DNA of 64,000 bases from Altericroceibacterium xinjiangense (GTDB lineage: Bacteria; Pseudomonadota; Alphaproteobacteria; Sphingomonadales; Sphingomonadaceae). Under the pieces are notes generated by a model. The model had not been told where the DNA came from and did not search any database. It worked only from the letters and a program-made list of their open reading frames with translations. Positions 1 to 8,786 of this stretch are shown here, piece by piece (within the stretch, counting starts at the first letter, position 1; each line of letters begins with the position of its first letter). Both the position numbers and the translations under genes were made by a program. The DNA lies in assembly GCF_003958635.1 (NCBI RefSeq), contig NZ_RSEK01000001.1, positions 62,001 through 126,000 on the forward strand, in the 5' to 3' direction.

Positions 1-1
1 C

Positions 2-406
2 CGTATTCAGCCCGTGCTGACCCGCCGCTGCGTGGCCGACAAGCTGAACCTGGACCGGGCGCGGACTCTCGTGACCGAAGCGGCCGAGCAATGCGCCCGC
101 ACGGCGCTGCCCGAACTCACCCCGCCGGTGAAGCTGGACGCGTTGCTGCGCGACTGGGAGGCATCGCGCGCCTTGTTCTTCGCCGACGAGACAGGCGGGG
201 AACCGGCCTCCCGCTCGTTTGCCGCCCATCCCGGCCCCGCCGCGCTGCTGACCGGACCGGAAGGCGGGTTCGACGATGCGGAGCGGGAATCGATCCGCGC
301 GCTTTCTTCCGCCCATCCGATCTCGCTTGGACCCCGAATCCTGCGCGGGGAGACGGCGACGATTGCGGGGATCGCGGTGTGGATGGCGACGGGCGGCGAC
401 TGGTGA
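2..406 (+). CDS. rsmE: 16S rRNA (uracil-1498-N3)-methyltransferase RsmE, C-terminal part
   Basis: The window opens inside this gene. About 134 codons remain and they read in frame from base 2, so the true start lies upstream. The visible part carries the SPOUT-fold knot signatures of RsmE: LLTGPEGGF near the middle and LGPRILRGETA close to the end, which bind S-adenosylmethionine. RsmE methylates N3 of U1498 in 16S rRNA. The stop is followed 75 bases later by gshA on the same strand. The N-terminal PUA-like domain cannot be seen. The family call is firm from the C-terminal motifs. Confidence 0.9.
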   Translation, partial: RIQPVLTRRCVADKLNLDRARTLVTEAAEQCARTALPELTPPVKLDALLRDWEASRALFFADETGGEPASRSFAAHPGPAALLTGPEGGFDDAERESIRALSSAHPISLGPRILRGETATIAGIAVWMATGGDW

Positions 407-481
407 CGCGACTGGTGGCCTGACAGGGACTGGCGCACTTTGCACTGGCGCCCGGCCCCTGACTCTCCTAACGGCGCGAAC

Positions 482-1855
482 ATGAGCACGCGCAAGGCCT
501 CGGGGCAAGAGGACGATCCGTTCATCGAAAGCCGCGATCAGCTGGCGGCCGTCATGCAGCGCGGCGAAAAGCCGCGAGAGGCATGGCGGATCGGCACCGA
601 GCACGAAAAGCTCGTCTTCGCGCGGCGCGATTTCCACGCCCCCTCCTATGACGAACCCGGCGGAATCCGCGACCTGCTGCTGCAGCTGAAGGAATTCGGC
701 TGGGAGCCGGTCGAGGAAGGCGGCAAGGTCATCGCGATGAGCGGGCAGGACGGCACCGTCAGTCTTGAGCCTGCCGGCCAGCTGGAATTGTCCGGCGCAC
801 CGCTGGAAACGCTGCACGAGACGTGCGCGGAAACCGGGCGCCACCTCGATCAGGTGAAGGCGATCGGGGAAAGCTGCGGCGTCGGCTTCCTGGGTCTGGG
901 CATGTGGCCCGACAAGACCCGCGAAGACCTGCCGATCATGCCCAAGGGGCGCTATGGCATCATGCTGCGGCACATGCCCCGGGTCGGGACGCTTGGCCTC
1001 GACATGATGCTGCGGACCTGCACGATCCAGGTGAACCTCGATTACGCGTCCGAGGCCGACATGGCGCACAAGTTCCGCACCAGCCTCGCGCTCCAGCCGC
1101 TGGCAACTGCGCTGTTCGCCAATTCACCGTTCACCGAAGGCAAGCCGAACGGATTCCTGTCCTATCGCAGCCATATCTGGTCGGACACCGACCCGCATCG
1201 CACCGGAATGCTGCCGTTCGTGTTCGAGGACGGCTTCGGGTACGAACGCTACGTCGACTATATGCTCGACGTGCCGATGTACTTCGTCTTCCGCGACGGG
1301 AATTACATCGACGCCGCCGGGCTGAGCTTCCGCGACTTCCTCAAAGGCGAGTTGTCGGTCCTGCCGGGTGAGCTTCCGCGCGAAAGCGACTGGGTGGACC
1401 ACTTGTCCACCGCGTTTCCCGAAGTGCGGCTGAAAAGCTTTCTGGAAATGCGCGGCGCCGATGGCGGTCCGTGGAACCGGATCTGCGCTCTGCCCGCCTT
1501 CTGGGTCGGCTTGCTGTACGATCAGGCCGCGCTCGATGGCGCGTGGGATCTGGTGAAGCACTGGACGATGGAAGAGCGGGAAAGCTTGCGCACCGCGGTG
1601 CCCCGCCTCGCGCTCGACGCGCCGATCCCCGGCGGCGGAACCTTGCGCGACATTGCCCGCGAGGTGCTTTCCATTGCCCGGTCCGGCTTGTCCGCCCGCG
1701 CCCGGCTGGGCGCCAGCGGAGACAACGAAACCGGCTATCTTGCCCCGCTGGAAGAGATCATCGACAGCGGCAAGGTTCCCGCGCAGCGCCTGCTCGACAA
1801 GTTCCACGGGGAATGGAACGGCGACGTCACGCGGGCTTACGAAGACAGCTTCTGA
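482..1855 (+). CDS. gshA: Glutamate--cysteine ligase (GCS2 / plant-type and EgtA-like family)
   Basis: The 457-residue product matches the alphaproteobacterial/plant type of gamma-glutamylcysteine ligase, which joins Glu and Cys with ATP in the first step of glutathione synthesis in the cytosol. The family signature WRIGTEHEKLVF lies near residues 35-46, followed by the GGKVIAMSG and LEPAGQLELSG stretches of the ATP-grasp-like core. I chose the ATG at 482. An in-frame start 14 codons upstream adds only a low-complexity leader and has no better ribosome site. Its product, gamma-Glu-Cys, is also a possible sulfur donor for the EgtB encoded about 12 kb away. That link is inference. Confidence 0.93.
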   Translation: MSTRKASGQEDDPFIESRDQLAAVMQRGEKPREAWRIGTEHEKLVFARRDFHAPSYDEPGGIRDLLLQLKEFGWEPVEEGGKVIAMSGQDGTVSLEPAGQLELSGAPLETLHETCAETGRHLDQVKAIGESCGVGFLGLGMWPDKTREDLPIMPKGRYGIMLRHMPRVGTLGLDMMLRTCTIQVNLDYASEADMAHKFRTSLALQPLATALFANSPFTEGKPNGFLSYRSHIWSDTDPHRTGMLPFVFEDGFGYERYVDYMLDVPMYFVFRDGNYIDAAGLSFRDFLKGELSVLPGELPRESDWVDHLSTAFPEVRLKSFLEMRGADGGPWNRICALPAFWVGLLYDQAALDGAWDLVKHWTMEERESLRTAVPRLALDAPIPGGGTLRDIAREVLSIARSGLSARARLGASGDNETGYLAPLEEIIDSGKVPAQRLLDKFHGEWNGDVTRAYEDSF

Positions 1856-1859
1856 GAGT

Positions 1860-1885
1860 CCGCAGCCGGTGCCTGCCGGCTGCGG
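1860..1885. terminator. Hairpin between convergent gshA and bamB
   Basis: A perfect 10-bp inverted repeat (CCGCAGCCGG / CCGGCTGCGG) with a 6-base loop lies directly after the gshA stop, in the 66-base gap facing bamB. It has no T-tract on either side, so it is only a plausible factor-independent or RNA-stabilising hairpin. A second short dyad (1920-1940) overlaps the bamB stop codon. Confidence 0.4.
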
Positions 1886-1921
1886 GATCGTCTTGGCCGA
1901 GCGACGGCTTTCGGCCGAAGA

Positions 1922-3286
1922 TCACCGCCAGGCGGTGATCCGGCCGCTGTCGTCGAGGATGTAGAGCATCTGGTTGGCAGCCAGCGGCGGCAGAGAAACA
2001 CCGGCCTTGATATCGGTGTAGGGGCTGGCCGAGCCAGTGCCGGCATCGGCAAGGTAGAGTTGGCCATCGGTGTTCGCCATCCACAGGCGGTTGCCCGCCA
2101 GCAGGGGCCCGCTCCAGAAGATCGGATCGCTCTTCTTCTTCTCGTTGCGATAGCGCGGCAGTTGGGTTTCCCAGCGGACCCGGCCGGTGTTCCGGTCAAT
2201 CGCGTAGAGCTTCGCCTCATCGGTCAAGGTGAAGATCCAGTTCCCGGCAATGGTCGGGGTCGAGATCCCTGCCAGCGTCAGTTCCCACACCCGCTGTCCG
2301 GTGGTCAGGTCATACGCCGCCATGCGGCCGCCCTGGCCCAGTGCGTAAACCTTGCCGTTGTCGATGATCGGATCGGCATCGACATCGGTCAACGTGCCGA
2401 CCGCCGTGGAGATGGAGGTCCGCGCCAGCGCGTCCGACCACAAGTTGCGGCCGTTCTCGTACCGGTAGGCGACCAGTTCCCCGGTGCTGTAGCCCGCAAT
2501 CACCGTGCCTTGCCCCGCCGCCGGAGCGGCAACGCCAAACACGCCGGCCTGTCCGGTGGACGCGAAATCCTGCCATACGGGCGCGCCATTGGTAATGTTC
2601 AGCGCGTGGATCTGGTTGTCCTGCGTCATCACGAACACCGTGTTGAACGCGACCGTCGGCGCGCCGCGCAGCGGACCGGCGGGCGTGACTTTCCAGATCT
2701 CGCTACCCGTCTGGGCATCGAGGGCGGCAACTTCGCCCGCGCCGTTGGTGACGTAGACGCGCCCATCGAAGTAGCTTGCCCCGCCGCCGAACACCGCCGA
2801 TTGAAGATCGCCCGATACATCCATCCGGTGCGTCCAGGTCACCGCTCCGGTGGCGGCATCGAAAGCATGGACCACGCCGTCGGTCCCGACCGCGAACAGC
2901 TTGCCCCCGCCGACGACGGGAGCCGCGGCGAGGCGGCGCTTCTTGCTGGTGCCGGCGATCTGCGCGCTCCACACCTGCGAAGGTGCGGAGGACAGCGCAA
3001 CGTGTCCCGGGTTCTTGGCCGCGTTGCCGCCAGCCTGTGCCCATTCTTCGTTCAGCTGGGCGGCCGGAAGCGTCACGGCGACGTTCGCCAGCGCCGGGTC
3101 CACCGTCACTTTGGTGGCGATGTGCGACAGGATCGGCGTCCGCTCGCCCACCGTAGGGGTCTGCGGCTTGTCCTTCTTGCCCAGCCCCGCGCAACCGGAA
3201 GCGGTCAGCGCGGCCAGCATCACGGGAAGGAGCAAGCGGCGCGCCACGCGCCGGTTACGGGAAGCTGGTATCATCGAACGGTCCAT
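1922..3286 (-). CDS. bamB: Outer membrane protein assembly factor BamB (PQQ-repeat beta-propeller lipoprotein)
   Basis: The 454-residue protein has a basic start, a hydrophobic stretch and the lipobox LTASGC (lipid-bearing Cys near residue 32), so it is an outer-membrane lipoprotein. The rest is a series of PQQ-like blades with repeated motifs such as GAVTWTHRM, GSEIWKV, GAPVWQDF and GRVRWETQL, typical of the BamB eight-bladed propeller. BamB is an accessory of the BAM complex and helps BamA fold outer-membrane proteins. It follows the YfgM-like gene with a one-base TAATG overlap, so the two are translationally coupled. An internal ATG five codons in is also possible. The GTPase gene der, often next to bamB, is not here. 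Confidence 0.93.
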   Translation of the reverse strand: MDRSMIPASRNRRVARRLLLPVMLAALTASGCAGLGKKDKPQTPTVGERTPILSHIATKVTVDPALANVAVTLPAAQLNEEWAQAGGNAAKNPGHVALSSAPSQVWSAQIAGTSKKRRLAAAPVVGGGKLFAVGTDGVVHAFDAATGAVTWTHRMDVSGDLQSAVFGGGASYFDGRVYVTNGAGEVAALDAQTGSEIWKVTPAGPLRGAPTVAFNTVFVMTQDNQIHALNITNGAPVWQDFASTGQAGVFGVAAPAAGQGTVIAGYSTGELVAYRYENGRNLWSDALARTSISTAVGTLTDVDADPIIDNGKVYALGQGGRMAAYDLTTGQRVWELTLAGISTPTIAGNWIFTLTDEAKLYAIDRNTGRVRWETQLPRYRNEKKKSDPIFWSGPLLAGNRLWMANTDGQLYLADAGTGSASPYTDIKAGVSLPPLAANQMLYILDDSGRITAWR

Positions 3287-4080
3287 TACTGTGCGGCTGC
3301 GGCCCCGGGAACGGCCGCACCGTCTTCGTTGCGCAACTCGCGCAGGGTTTCATCGACATCCTCGACCGCATCGTAGCCGAGCACGCCCGCCAGCTGGCGA
3401 GTGCGCGAACGCAGCGACTGGGGCAGCTCATCGTCCCGCGCAATTTCCACCAGCAGCGGTCCGGCAAGTTCTTCCTTGCCTTGCTGCAGGTATGCCAGCG
3501 CAACGAGTTCGCCCGCGCTGCCGAACCATGGATTGCCCGGGGTGGCGAGCGGCTTGAGCCGTTCGATCACTTGTTCCGGCTCAAGCGTGTCGTAGCTGGC
3601 CGAGACCGCGCGGATGGTCGCGATGTTGCGGAACGCTTCGGGTGCATCGTCATCGGCCGCGACCGATTCGAACAATTGGACCGCCTCGTCCCGGTTGTCC
3701 TGACCCAGCAGGACACCGGCGCGCAGCATCGTCGCCGCGGCCTGCGCTCCGGGGGAACCGTCCTCCGCCACCGGCTCCAGCCGCTCAAGCGCGGCCTGGC
3801 CGTTGCCGGCCTGGAGCTGGTCCATCGCCAGCACCAGCTGTTCCGAACTGGCTTCCAGTTCTGCGTTCTGGTGGGACCGCCACCACAGCCACCCGCCGAA
3901 CGCCAGCAGGGCCAGGACCACCACCGCGATGATGATGATGCCGTACCGCTTGGCAGCGTGGGCGTAGTGATCCTGGCGGACGGCGTCGTCCACCTCGCGC
4001 AGGAGCATGTCCTGCTCGGCCGCGTTGCGCTGGGCCAGCTTTTCGGTGCGGGTCTGGGAAGACGTGGGTGTCAGGGCCAC
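3286..4080 (-). CDS. YfgM-like TPR membrane protein (tetratricopeptide_21 family)
   Basis: The 264-residue protein has a cytoplasmic N-terminus of about 45 residues, one transmembrane helix (about 46-67, rich in Ile, Val and Leu and ending in WLWW), and an outside domain of helical TPR-like repeats (AALERLEPVAEDG, EAVQLFESVAADD, LVALAYLQQGKEELA). This is the layout of YfgM, the SecYEG-associated periplasmic chaperone partner. Its gene sits directly before bamB in many proteobacteria, as here. The start is GTG at 4078-4080. The family is firm and the detailed role in this organism is inferred. Confidence 0.85.
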   Translation of the reverse strand: MALTPTSSQTRTEKLAQRNAAEQDMLLREVDDAVRQDHYAHAAKRYGIIIIAVVVLALLAFGGWLWWRSHQNAELEASSEQLVLAMDQLQAGNGQAALERLEPVAEDGSPGAQAAATMLRAGVLLGQDNRDEAVQLFESVAADDDAPEAFRNIATIRAVSASYDTLEPEQVIERLKPLATPGNPWFGSAGELVALAYLQQGKEELAGPLLVEIARDDELPQSLRSRTRQLAGVLGYDAVEDVDETLRELRNEDGAAVPGAAAAQ

Positions 4081-4217
4081 TCGGGCGCTTTCTCGATAGG
4101 GGCTGATGCGGGCGGCTGTTTAGCGTATGGCCCGGTCAATTCAATCCGTCTTGGGTTCAACGTGAGCAAGTGAAGCCTGCCACGTGAACGCGCAGTGAAG
4201 GACCGGCCGCGGTGCGC

Positions 4218-5375
4218 CTATCCCGCCGGGCCCGCCTTGCGCCGATTCATCACGCCCCAGTAGAGCGCCTTGTAGCGGGCAATCATCCGGGATTCGTCGT
4301 AGTGTTCGCGCGCTTTTGCCCGGTTGGCTTCCCCGACCCGCTGGCGCAGCGCAGAATCCACCGAAAGCCGGGTCGCGGCATCCGTCAGCGCGGCTTCATC
4401 CCCGGCAGGCACGATGAACGGCGCGTTCTCCTCGGCCACGAAGTCCGCGATATCGCCGCGGGCGGGCGCGACGATCGGCAATCCGGCTGCCATTGCCTGC
4501 AGCACGGATACCGGCGCTTGCCCGCTGTCTGACGTGACCGCGAAAATATCCAGCAAGCCCAGCGTCCGCTCCGGCTCGGCAGGGCCGGGAAGGTGGACCC
4601 GGTGCTCCACTTCCAGCCGCTCGGCCTCCGCCAGGATCGCGGACCTGGCCGATCCTTCGCCAAAGGCGACGCCGTTCCATTCCTCCGGCAGCGCGGCGGT
4701 CAGGCGGACCAGCGCGGGGATGTTGGCCGAGGGTTTCAGCGGTCCGTGCGTGCCGATCCAGAACTCGTCCTTGTGCTTGACCAGCATCGGCAGCGTGTCG
4801 CGGCGCGGTTTCTTGCCGAACGCGGCCACCGGCACCCCGGGCGCGATCCGCTGCACGCGGCTGCGCGGCTGCTGCCAGACGTCGAGCGCAATCCGCTCCA
4901 GATCGTGCGAAGGGACGACCAGCGCAGCCGTGCGCCCCAGCGCGATCCGGCGATAGATGTTGCGCCGCCGCTTCAGCCGCCGGGCCTCGTCCTCATCGAA
5001 GCCGTCTTCATGGTGGATCAGCGGGGAAAGCTGGAACACGTCGGCAAACAGGGTGTGCGCCATCGCCGCGTCCATCGCGCCCCACCCATACGTGCACACG
5101 AGATCGTAACGCTGCATCGCGGCGGCCAGGCTCTTCAGCCGGGCGGGAGCGGGCCAGCCCGTCAGCCGCGGGAACGGAGGAAAGTCCGCGTTCGCCAGCG
5201 CGGTCAGCCGCTCATCCTCTGCCGGGTCTCCGCGCTCTGCCACCACGACGGCGTGCCGGGCTGCGTTCCCGAAGGCGCGGATCAGCCGGACGGTGCGCCG
5301 GTAGGCGTCACTGTCCAGCGAGGAATGGACGTGGAGAATGCGCGGGAGACCCGGCAGTTGTACGCGTTTGCTCAT
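4218..5375 (-). CDS. Glycosyltransferase family 4 protein
   Basis: The 385-residue protein has the two-domain GT-B layout. The N-terminal half has HVHSSLDSDAYRRT and a DLVCTYGWGAMD stretch. The C-terminal half holds the nucleotide-sugar site with GLLDIFAVTSDSGQAPVSVL and AMAAGLPIVAP, including the usual acidic/Ser-Gln pocket of GT4 enzymes. It probably transfers a sugar to an envelope lipid or polysaccharide; donor and acceptor cannot be read. The start ATG (5373-5375) overlaps the stop of the upstream alpha/beta hydrolase by four bases (ATGA), so the pair is co-translated. Confidence 0.85.
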   Translation of the reverse strand: MSKRVQLPGLPRILHVHSSLDSDAYRRTVRLIRAFGNAARHAVVVAERGDPAEDERLTALANADFPPFPRLTGWPAPARLKSLAAAMQRYDLVCTYGWGAMDAAMAHTLFADVFQLSPLIHHEDGFDEDEARRLKRRRNIYRRIALGRTAALVVPSHDLERIALDVWQQPRSRVQRIAPGVPVAAFGKKPRRDTLPMLVKHKDEFWIGTHGPLKPSANIPALVRLTAALPEEWNGVAFGEGSARSAILAEAERLEVEHRVHLPGPAEPERTLGLLDIFAVTSDSGQAPVSVLQAMAAGLPIVAPARGDIADFVAEENAPFIVPAGDEAALTDAATRLSVDSALRQRVGEANRAKAREHYDESRMIARYKALYWGVMNRRKAGPAG

Positions 5376-6235
5376 GCCACTTTCGCCAGTAATCGCGCGA
5401 TTGCCGTCTGTGCCTCCGGCTCCTCCAGCGTCGGCACGTGGCCGGTCGCCGGGATCGTGACGACCTCCGCCTCGGGAAGTTCACGGCCCATCCGCGCAAG
5501 CGTTTCGGCCGAAAGGATGTCGGACAGCTCGCCCCGCATGACCAGCACCGGGCGCCCGGCGAGGAAGCGATAGGCCGCCCACATGTCGCCCGGAGCCTCC
5601 GCGCCGGTCAGCGCGAAAGGTTCCGCGATCTTCATGTCGTAATCGAACGCGATGCGCCCGTTTCCGCCGACGCACATCAGCCGCTTGGACAAGCGCAGCC
5701 AGTCGGAAATCTCATACCCGGGATAGGCCGCGCCCGCTTGTTCGCGCAAGGCGCGCGCGGCGTGCATCCATGTGGGGAAGCTGCCGCCCTGCCCCACATG
5801 CTCCCGCACGCGGCGCAGTCCCGCCGATTCGACCTGCGGACCGATATCGTTCAGCGCCACGCCGGCAAAACGGTCAGGCGCCCTTTGCGCCAGCAGCATC
5901 GCGACGATCCCGCCAAGCGAGGTGCCGATCGCGACCACCGGCCCCAGTTCGGCCTGCTCGAACAACGCTTCAAGGTCGGCAACGTAGTGTTCCGGGCTGT
6001 AGCTTGACGGATCGCGGGCATAATCGCTTTGCCCCCGCCCCCGCAGATCGGGAGCGATCACGCGCCATTCCCCGCCGAATGCCTCGGCCACCGGCTCGAA
6101 GTCGCGCGCGTTGCGCGTAAGGCCAGGGATGCACAGGATCGGCGGACGGTCGTCGCGTCCCGCGTAATCCCGGTAGTGCAGCGTCAGCCCGTCCGCGCTG
6201 GTCCACTCGCCTTTACTGAACGCGCTGTCGCTCAT
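5372..6235 (-). CDS. Alpha/beta hydrolase
   Basis: The 287-residue product has the standard fold signatures: the oxyanion stretch ILCIPGLTRN near residue 33, APDLRGRGQSD near 61-71, the nucleophile elbow GTSLGG with Ser near residue 106, and a C-terminal HVPTLEEPE holding the likely catalytic His. It is an esterase or hydrolase of unknown substrate. A longer reading frame exists upstream, but the ATG at 6235 precedes the first conserved segment. The gene is coupled to the downstream glycosyltransferase. Confidence 0.85.
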   Translation of the reverse strand: MSDSAFSKGEWTSADGLTLHYRDYAGRDDRPPILCIPGLTRNARDFEPVAEAFGGEWRVIAPDLRGRGQSDYARDPSSYSPEHYVADLEALFEQAELGPVVAIGTSLGGIVAMLLAQRAPDRFAGVALNDIGPQVESAGLRRVREHVGQGGSFPTWMHAARALREQAGAAYPGYEISDWLRLSKRLMCVGGNGRIAFDYDMKIAEPFALTGAEAPGDMWAAYRFLAGRPVLVMRGELSDILSAETLARMGRELPEAEVVTIPATGHVPTLEEPEAQTAIARLLAKVA

Positions 6236-6472
6236 TTGATCCGGTGCAAAGCCTCGTCCAGCGCCTGTCAGGCGCCCTGCCAGCGGACCTAATGCCAGAT
6301 GCGCGCCGAACCGCAAGCTGGCGTTTGTCGACCAGCCGGTTTCGCATGGAAGCACGATAGTGAGGTCGCGATGTCGGCCTGGGCCGGCGCTTGGACGATA
6401 ATAGATGAACTGACCTGCTGGACGCGACCAGCCCATTCAGTAGGGAGCGGCAATCGAACTCAGGAGTTTCAG

Positions 6473-7387
6473 ATGGCCGGCGGCTTGGTTGCATTACTGG
6501 ATGACGTGGCAGCGATCGCCCGCCTTGCGGCGGCTTCGGCAGATGATGTCGCTGCTGCGGCCGGCAAGGCTGGCGCCAAAACTGCCGGAGTCGTGATCGA
6601 CGACGCGGCGGTAACCCCCGGCTATGTCGTCGGTTTACCGCCGGAGCGGGAGCTGCCGATCATCGCGAAGATCGCGGTCGGCTCGCTCCGCAACAAGCTG
6701 CTTTTCATTCTGCCCGTGGCTCTTCTGCTGAGTGCCTTCGCGCCCTGGGCGCTGACGCCGATCCTGATGCTGGGCGGCCTGTATCTCAGTTTTGAAGGTG
6801 CGGAGAAGATCATCAAGTCGCTGAAGGGCAAGTCGAACATCAAGGAAGTCGCACAGATCAGCGACCCGGCCGAACTGGAAGCACGTCAGGTCAGCAGTGC
6901 GATCCGCACAGACTTCATCCTGTCTGCCGAGATCATGGTCATCACGCTCAATGAACTGACGGGTAGCGGCATCGTGGAGCAAGCCAGCGCCTTGGCGCTG
7001 GTGGGCCTGGCCGTCACGATAGCGGTTTATGGCGTGGTCGGCGTCATCGTGAAGATGGATGACGTCGGGCTGCACATGGTGGGGAGAGGCGGATCGAGCG
7101 CAGCGGTGGGCCGCGCCGTGGTCCAGTCCATGCCTGTGCTGCTCAAGGTACTGACGCTGGTCGGGACGGCTGCCATGCTCTGGGTCGGCGGCGGCATTCT
7201 GATCCACGGCCTTGCTGTCTTTGGTCTGCACGGCCCCGAAGAGGCGATTCACCGCGCCGCCGCTGCGATCGGCGGCGGTGCGACCTGGGAGTGGCTCGTG
7301 ACGGCCATATGCTCCGGGATAGCCGGTTTTGTGGCAGGTTCGATCATTGCCGGGTTGCTCCACCTGAAGCCGGGAGCAAAACACTGA
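6473..7387 (+). CDS. DUF808 family inner membrane protein (YedI-like)
   Basis: The 304-residue protein begins with the family-typical MAGGLVALLDDVAAIAR segment and has several hydrophobic helices (LLFILPVALLLSAF, ALALVGLAVTIAVYGVVGVIV, VLTLVGTAAMLWVGGGIL, SGIAGFVAGSIIAGLLHL). Length and start match E. coli YedI. DUF808 proteins are inner-membrane proteins without an assigned function. The AGGAG at 6462-6466 places the start at 6473; in-frame codons further upstream are unlikely to be translated. It stands alone between the hydrolase operon and tRNA-Gln. Confidence 0.9.
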   Translation: MAGGLVALLDDVAAIARLAAASADDVAAAAGKAGAKTAGVVIDDAAVTPGYVVGLPPERELPIIAKIAVGSLRNKLLFILPVALLLSAFAPWALTPILMLGGLYLSFEGAEKIIKSLKGKSNIKEVAQISDPAELEARQVSSAIRTDFILSAEIMVITLNELTGSGIVEQASALALVGLAVTIAVYGVVGVIVKMDDVGLHMVGRGGSSAAVGRAVVQSMPVLLKVLTLVGTAAMLWVGGGILIHGLAVFGLHGPEEAIHRAAAAIGGGATWEWLVTAICSGIAGFVAGSIIAGLLHLKPGAKH

Positions 7388-7690
7388 GGGCGGCTCGGCT
7401 GTCTTAGGCTGGCAGGTAGGTTCAGATCGCGGTCCCGGCGCGGGAACGTCTCGCCGCCGAACCGATCGCCCCCGGGCCAACAGGCCGCTTGCCGATCGAG
7501 AAGCGACCAGTTCAAGCCATTCCATTCGTCGCCTGACGAGCAACGTCTGCTTCTCCCCTCCCCTACGCAGAGCGGTAAAGCATCTTGCCCCAAGCCGCCA
7601 CACAAGAGGGCGCGAAACTGCCCGCATCCCTGCCCTGCAAAGGCGCTCTTCGAGCATCCGGGCGGTTACGAATAGTGATGAAGAAGGAAC
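7388..7690. other. Intergenic stretch between DUF808 gene and tRNA-Gln
   Basis: About 300 bases lie after the DUF808 gene and beyond the 3' end of tRNA-Gln. I see no coding pattern, only frames that are shadows of GC-rich sequence, and no strong hairpin with a T-tract. A short GTCCCG-gcg-CGGGAAC dyad is present. Confidence 0.5.
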
Positions 7691-7765
7691 TGGCTGGGGT
7701 GGCAGGATTCGAACCTGCGCATGCCGGTACCAAAAACCGGTGCCTTACCGCTTGGCTACACCCCA
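7691..7765 (-). tRNA. tRNA-Gln (anticodon UUG)
   Basis: Read on the minus strand, the 75-base element begins TGGGGTG and closes with CACCCCA, a discriminator G and an encoded CCA. The D-arm has AGCCAAGCGGTAAGGC. The anticodon stem CCGGT/ACCGG encloses the loop TTTTGGT, giving anticodon TTG for glutamine. The T-arm carries GGTTCGAATCC. All arms pair well. Confidence 0.97.
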
Positions 7766-7825
7766 GCAGTGCGCTGTGCGACGCAGGGGCGCCCTTAACC
7801 GGGCACTCCCCTGCGTGCAAGGCAT

Positions 7826-8695
7826 TCAAACGTCGGCGCGTTTGCGGACCGGGTTGAACAGGTCCTTTTCCTGGACTTTCTCGAAATCCGCCGCGGAATG
7901 CCGTTCCGGCATCGCCTTCGTGTTCACCAGGCGGCCGCGGATCACGCCGGGGCGCGCGTCGATTTCCCTTACCCAGCGTCCGACGTTCTCATATTCCTGC
8001 AGGGACAGGAACTTGTCCGATCCGTTGTAGGCGCCGTGGTAGAGATTGCCGAGCCAGGTGTAGGCAGCAATATCGGCGATGGTGTAGTCATCCCCGGCCA
8101 AAAACCGGGTCTTGCCGAGTTGCATGTCGGCGACCGAGTACAATCGCTTCGTTTCCATCGAGTAGCGATCGATCGGGTACTTGTACCGTTCCGGCGCGTA
8201 GACGTAGAAGTGACCGAACCCGCCGCCGATCGAAGGCGCGCTGCCCATCTGCCACATCAGCCAGCTGAGCGTTTCGGCGCGGGCTTGATTCTCCTTTGGC
8301 AGCAGGTAATCGAACTTTTCCGCCAGATGGATCAGGATCGCTCCGCTTTCGAAGACGCGGAACGGTTTGTCGCCCGAACGGTCCAGCAGCGCAGGAATCT
8401 TGGAATTGGGATTGAGATCCACGAAGCCGGACCCGAACTGGTCGCCTTCGAAGATCTTGATCATCCACGCGTCGTATTCCGCGTCCGAATAACCGGCTTC
8501 AAGCAGTTCCTCAAACAGGATCGTCGCCTTCACCCCATTCGGCGTACCGAGCGAGTAGAGCTGAAAGGGATGATCCCCCACGGGCAAATCGTGCTGCTGG
8601 CGTGCGCCGGCGGTCGGGCGGTTGATGCCGGCGAACTGCCCGCCGTTTTCCGGATCGAAATCCCAGACTTCGGGCGGGGTGTAGACATCGGACAT
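7826..8695 (-). CDS. yghU: Glutathione S-transferase, YghU-type
   Basis: The 289-residue protein has the long YghU N-terminal extension (TPPEVWDFDPENGG, RPTAGARQQHDLPVG), then a thioredoxin-fold domain with TPNGVKATILFEELLEAG, the cis-Pro region NSKIPALLD and the glutathione-binding FESGAIL, followed by the helical GST domain. E. coli YghU binds two glutathiones and has disulfide-bond reductase activity. An AGGAG ribosome site just upstream fixes the start at 8695. A start 33 codons earlier in the same frame is not supported. It is divergent from the topoisomerase gene. Confidence 0.92.
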   Translation of the reverse strand: MSDVYTPPEVWDFDPENGGQFAGINRPTAGARQQHDLPVGDHPFQLYSLGTPNGVKATILFEELLEAGYSDAEYDAWMIKIFEGDQFGSGFVDLNPNSKIPALLDRSGDKPFRVFESGAILIHLAEKFDYLLPKENQARAETLSWLMWQMGSAPSIGGGFGHFYVYAPERYKYPIDRYSMETKRLYSVADMQLGKTRFLAGDDYTIADIAAYTWLGNLYHGAYNGSDKFLSLQEYENVGRWVREIDARPGVIRGRLVNTKAMPERHSAADFEKVQEKDLFNPVRKRADV

Positions 8696-8786
8696 CGGCG
8701 CTCTCCTTCGCAAGGGTAACAAGATTGCCGGTTTCATGACTGCTCGACGCAGGAACCGCAAGCACTCGCGACCGTTCAGCGGGCCC

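Noticed and set aside
2060-3376. 438-codon open frame on the plus strand
   Set aside because: Antisense to bamB, which has lipobox and propeller repeats.
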